Below, one piece after another: positions 63,651 through 64,000 of a DNA stretch of 64,000 nt; the stretch's first letter is position 1; the number at the start of each line of letters is the position of its first letter. Made by a program: the position numbers and the translations under genes. The notes beneath the pieces were generated by a model. It saw nothing but the letters and a program-made list of their open reading frames with translations, was not told the origin of the DNA and did no database searches. This DNA is from Pararoseomonas sp. SCSIO 73927 (lineage in GTDB: Bacteria > Pseudomonadota > Alphaproteobacteria > Acetobacterales > Acetobacteraceae): assembly GCF_037040815.1 (NCBI RefSeq), contig NZ_CP146232.1, positions 2,164,501 to 2,228,500 of the forward strand, read 5' to 3'.

Positions 63651-64000
63651 ATGACGCTGCACATCACCGGCATGATCTGGGCCCGGCCCACCTCGGACCT
63701 TGAGCCGCCGAGCGGCGCCGCCTTCCAGCCGGACCACATCGAGGCGATCACGCGCGCGCACGAGGAGGGCGGCTTCGACCGAGTTCTCGCGGGTTACTGG
63801 ACGAACGCGGCGGACGGCTTCCTCGTCCTCGCCCATGCGGCCGCCGTGGCGAAGAAAATCAACTTCCTCATCGCCCACCGCCCGGGCTTCGTCTCGCCCA
63901 CCCTCGCCGCGCGCAAGCTGGCGACTCTGGAGAACCTGACGGGCGGGCGCCTGGCGCTGCACGTCATCTCCGGCGGGGATGACCCGGACCAGCGGAAGGA
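63651..64000 (+). CDS. LLM-class flavin-dependent monooxygenase (SsuD-like), 3' truncated by window edge
   Basis: The start is clear: ATG at 63651 with agagagg about 8 bp upstream, and the reading frame runs to the right edge (about 116 codons). The product opens 'MTLHITGMIWARPTSDLEPP', then 'GFDRVLAGYWTNAADGFLVL', 'NFLIAHRPGFVSPTLAARKL' and 'LENLTGGRLALHVISGGDDP', which is the signature of bacterial luciferase-like alkanesulfonate monooxygenases (SsuD/SfnG). It would use FMNH2 and O2 to release sulfite from sulfonates. Its reductase must lie outside. It is probably co-transcribed with the upstream flavoprotein. Confidence 0.9.
   Translation, partial: MTLHITGMIWARPTSDLEPPSGAAFQPDHIEAITRAHEEGGFDRVLAGYWTNAADGFLVLAHAAAVAKKINFLIAHRPGFVSPTLAARKLATLENLTGGRLALHVISGGDDPDQRK

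Overview
The window is very GC-rich (about 70%), densely coded DNA from a Gram-negative alphaproteobacterium. A ChvG/ChvI-like two-component pair next to an ATP-type pckA, a pqqABCDE cluster beside a PQQ-dependent dehydrogenase, flagellar motA/motB and orphan Bug-type binding proteins suggest an Acetobacteraceae/Roseomonas-like member of the Rhodospirillales. The taxonomic call is an inference from gene content. No rRNA, tRNA, CRISPR array, insertion sequence or prophage gene was seen.

Layout. 1-5.1 kb: the end of a probable secreted protein, a hotdog thioesterase, motA/motB, a small lipoprotein, an EcsC-family protein and a small membrane-anchored protein. 5.1-10.9 kb: hslU without an adjacent hslV, an ArsR regulator divergent from an MFS gene broken by several frameshifts, a glycosyltransferase and a TetR regulator. 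11-19.4 kb: an RND efflux operon (adaptor, permease, outer-membrane factor) divergent from that TetR gene, then a hybrid histidine kinase. 19.4-22.3 kb: MscS channel, Gfo/Idh/MocA oxidoreductase, DUF1275 protein. 22.7-30 kb: ChvG-like kinase, small exported protein, ChvI-like regulator, FMN-binding protein, pckA, a DnaQ-like exonuclease and an M20 peptidase. 30-36.7 kb: LysR regulator and divergent Tat-exported metallo-hydrolase, EamA and MFS transporters, PQQ sugar dehydrogenase with a translationally coupled diheme cytochrome c. 37-40.2 kb: pqqEDCBA on the minus strand. 40.5-43.2 kb: Bug receptor, SWIB-domain protein, DUF2243 membrane protein. 43.4-50 kb: a saccharide-related group (two glycosyltransferases, two cytoplasmic clan GH-A glycosidase-like proteins, an MFS transporter). 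50.2-52 kb: two uncharacterised genes. 52-59.8 kb: a six-gene operon (ABC permease, epimerase, GNAT, DapA-family lyase, ABC ATPase, L-serine ammonia-lyase) with a TetR gene and a divergent ABC substrate-binding protein. 60-64 kb: Bug receptor, 2-hydroxyacid dehydrogenase, acyl-CoA-dehydrogenase-like flavoprotein and the start of an LLM-type monooxygenase.

Two observations stand out. First, four copies of a roughly 240-nt intergenic element (5143-5380, 8437-8692, 22443-22679, 36758-37008) share an ordered series of stem-loops whose arms change sequence together, so the base pairing is kept while the bases are not. Each copy lies just downstream of a minus-strand stop codon and starts, in that direction, with a terminator-like hairpin. 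Second, the TetR gene at 58 kb is flanked by two nearly identical palindromes (pattern YCAACYGTTTRGTTGR), one before the catabolic/transport operon and one before the divergent binding-protein gene. This defines a probable small regulon for an unidentified substrate.
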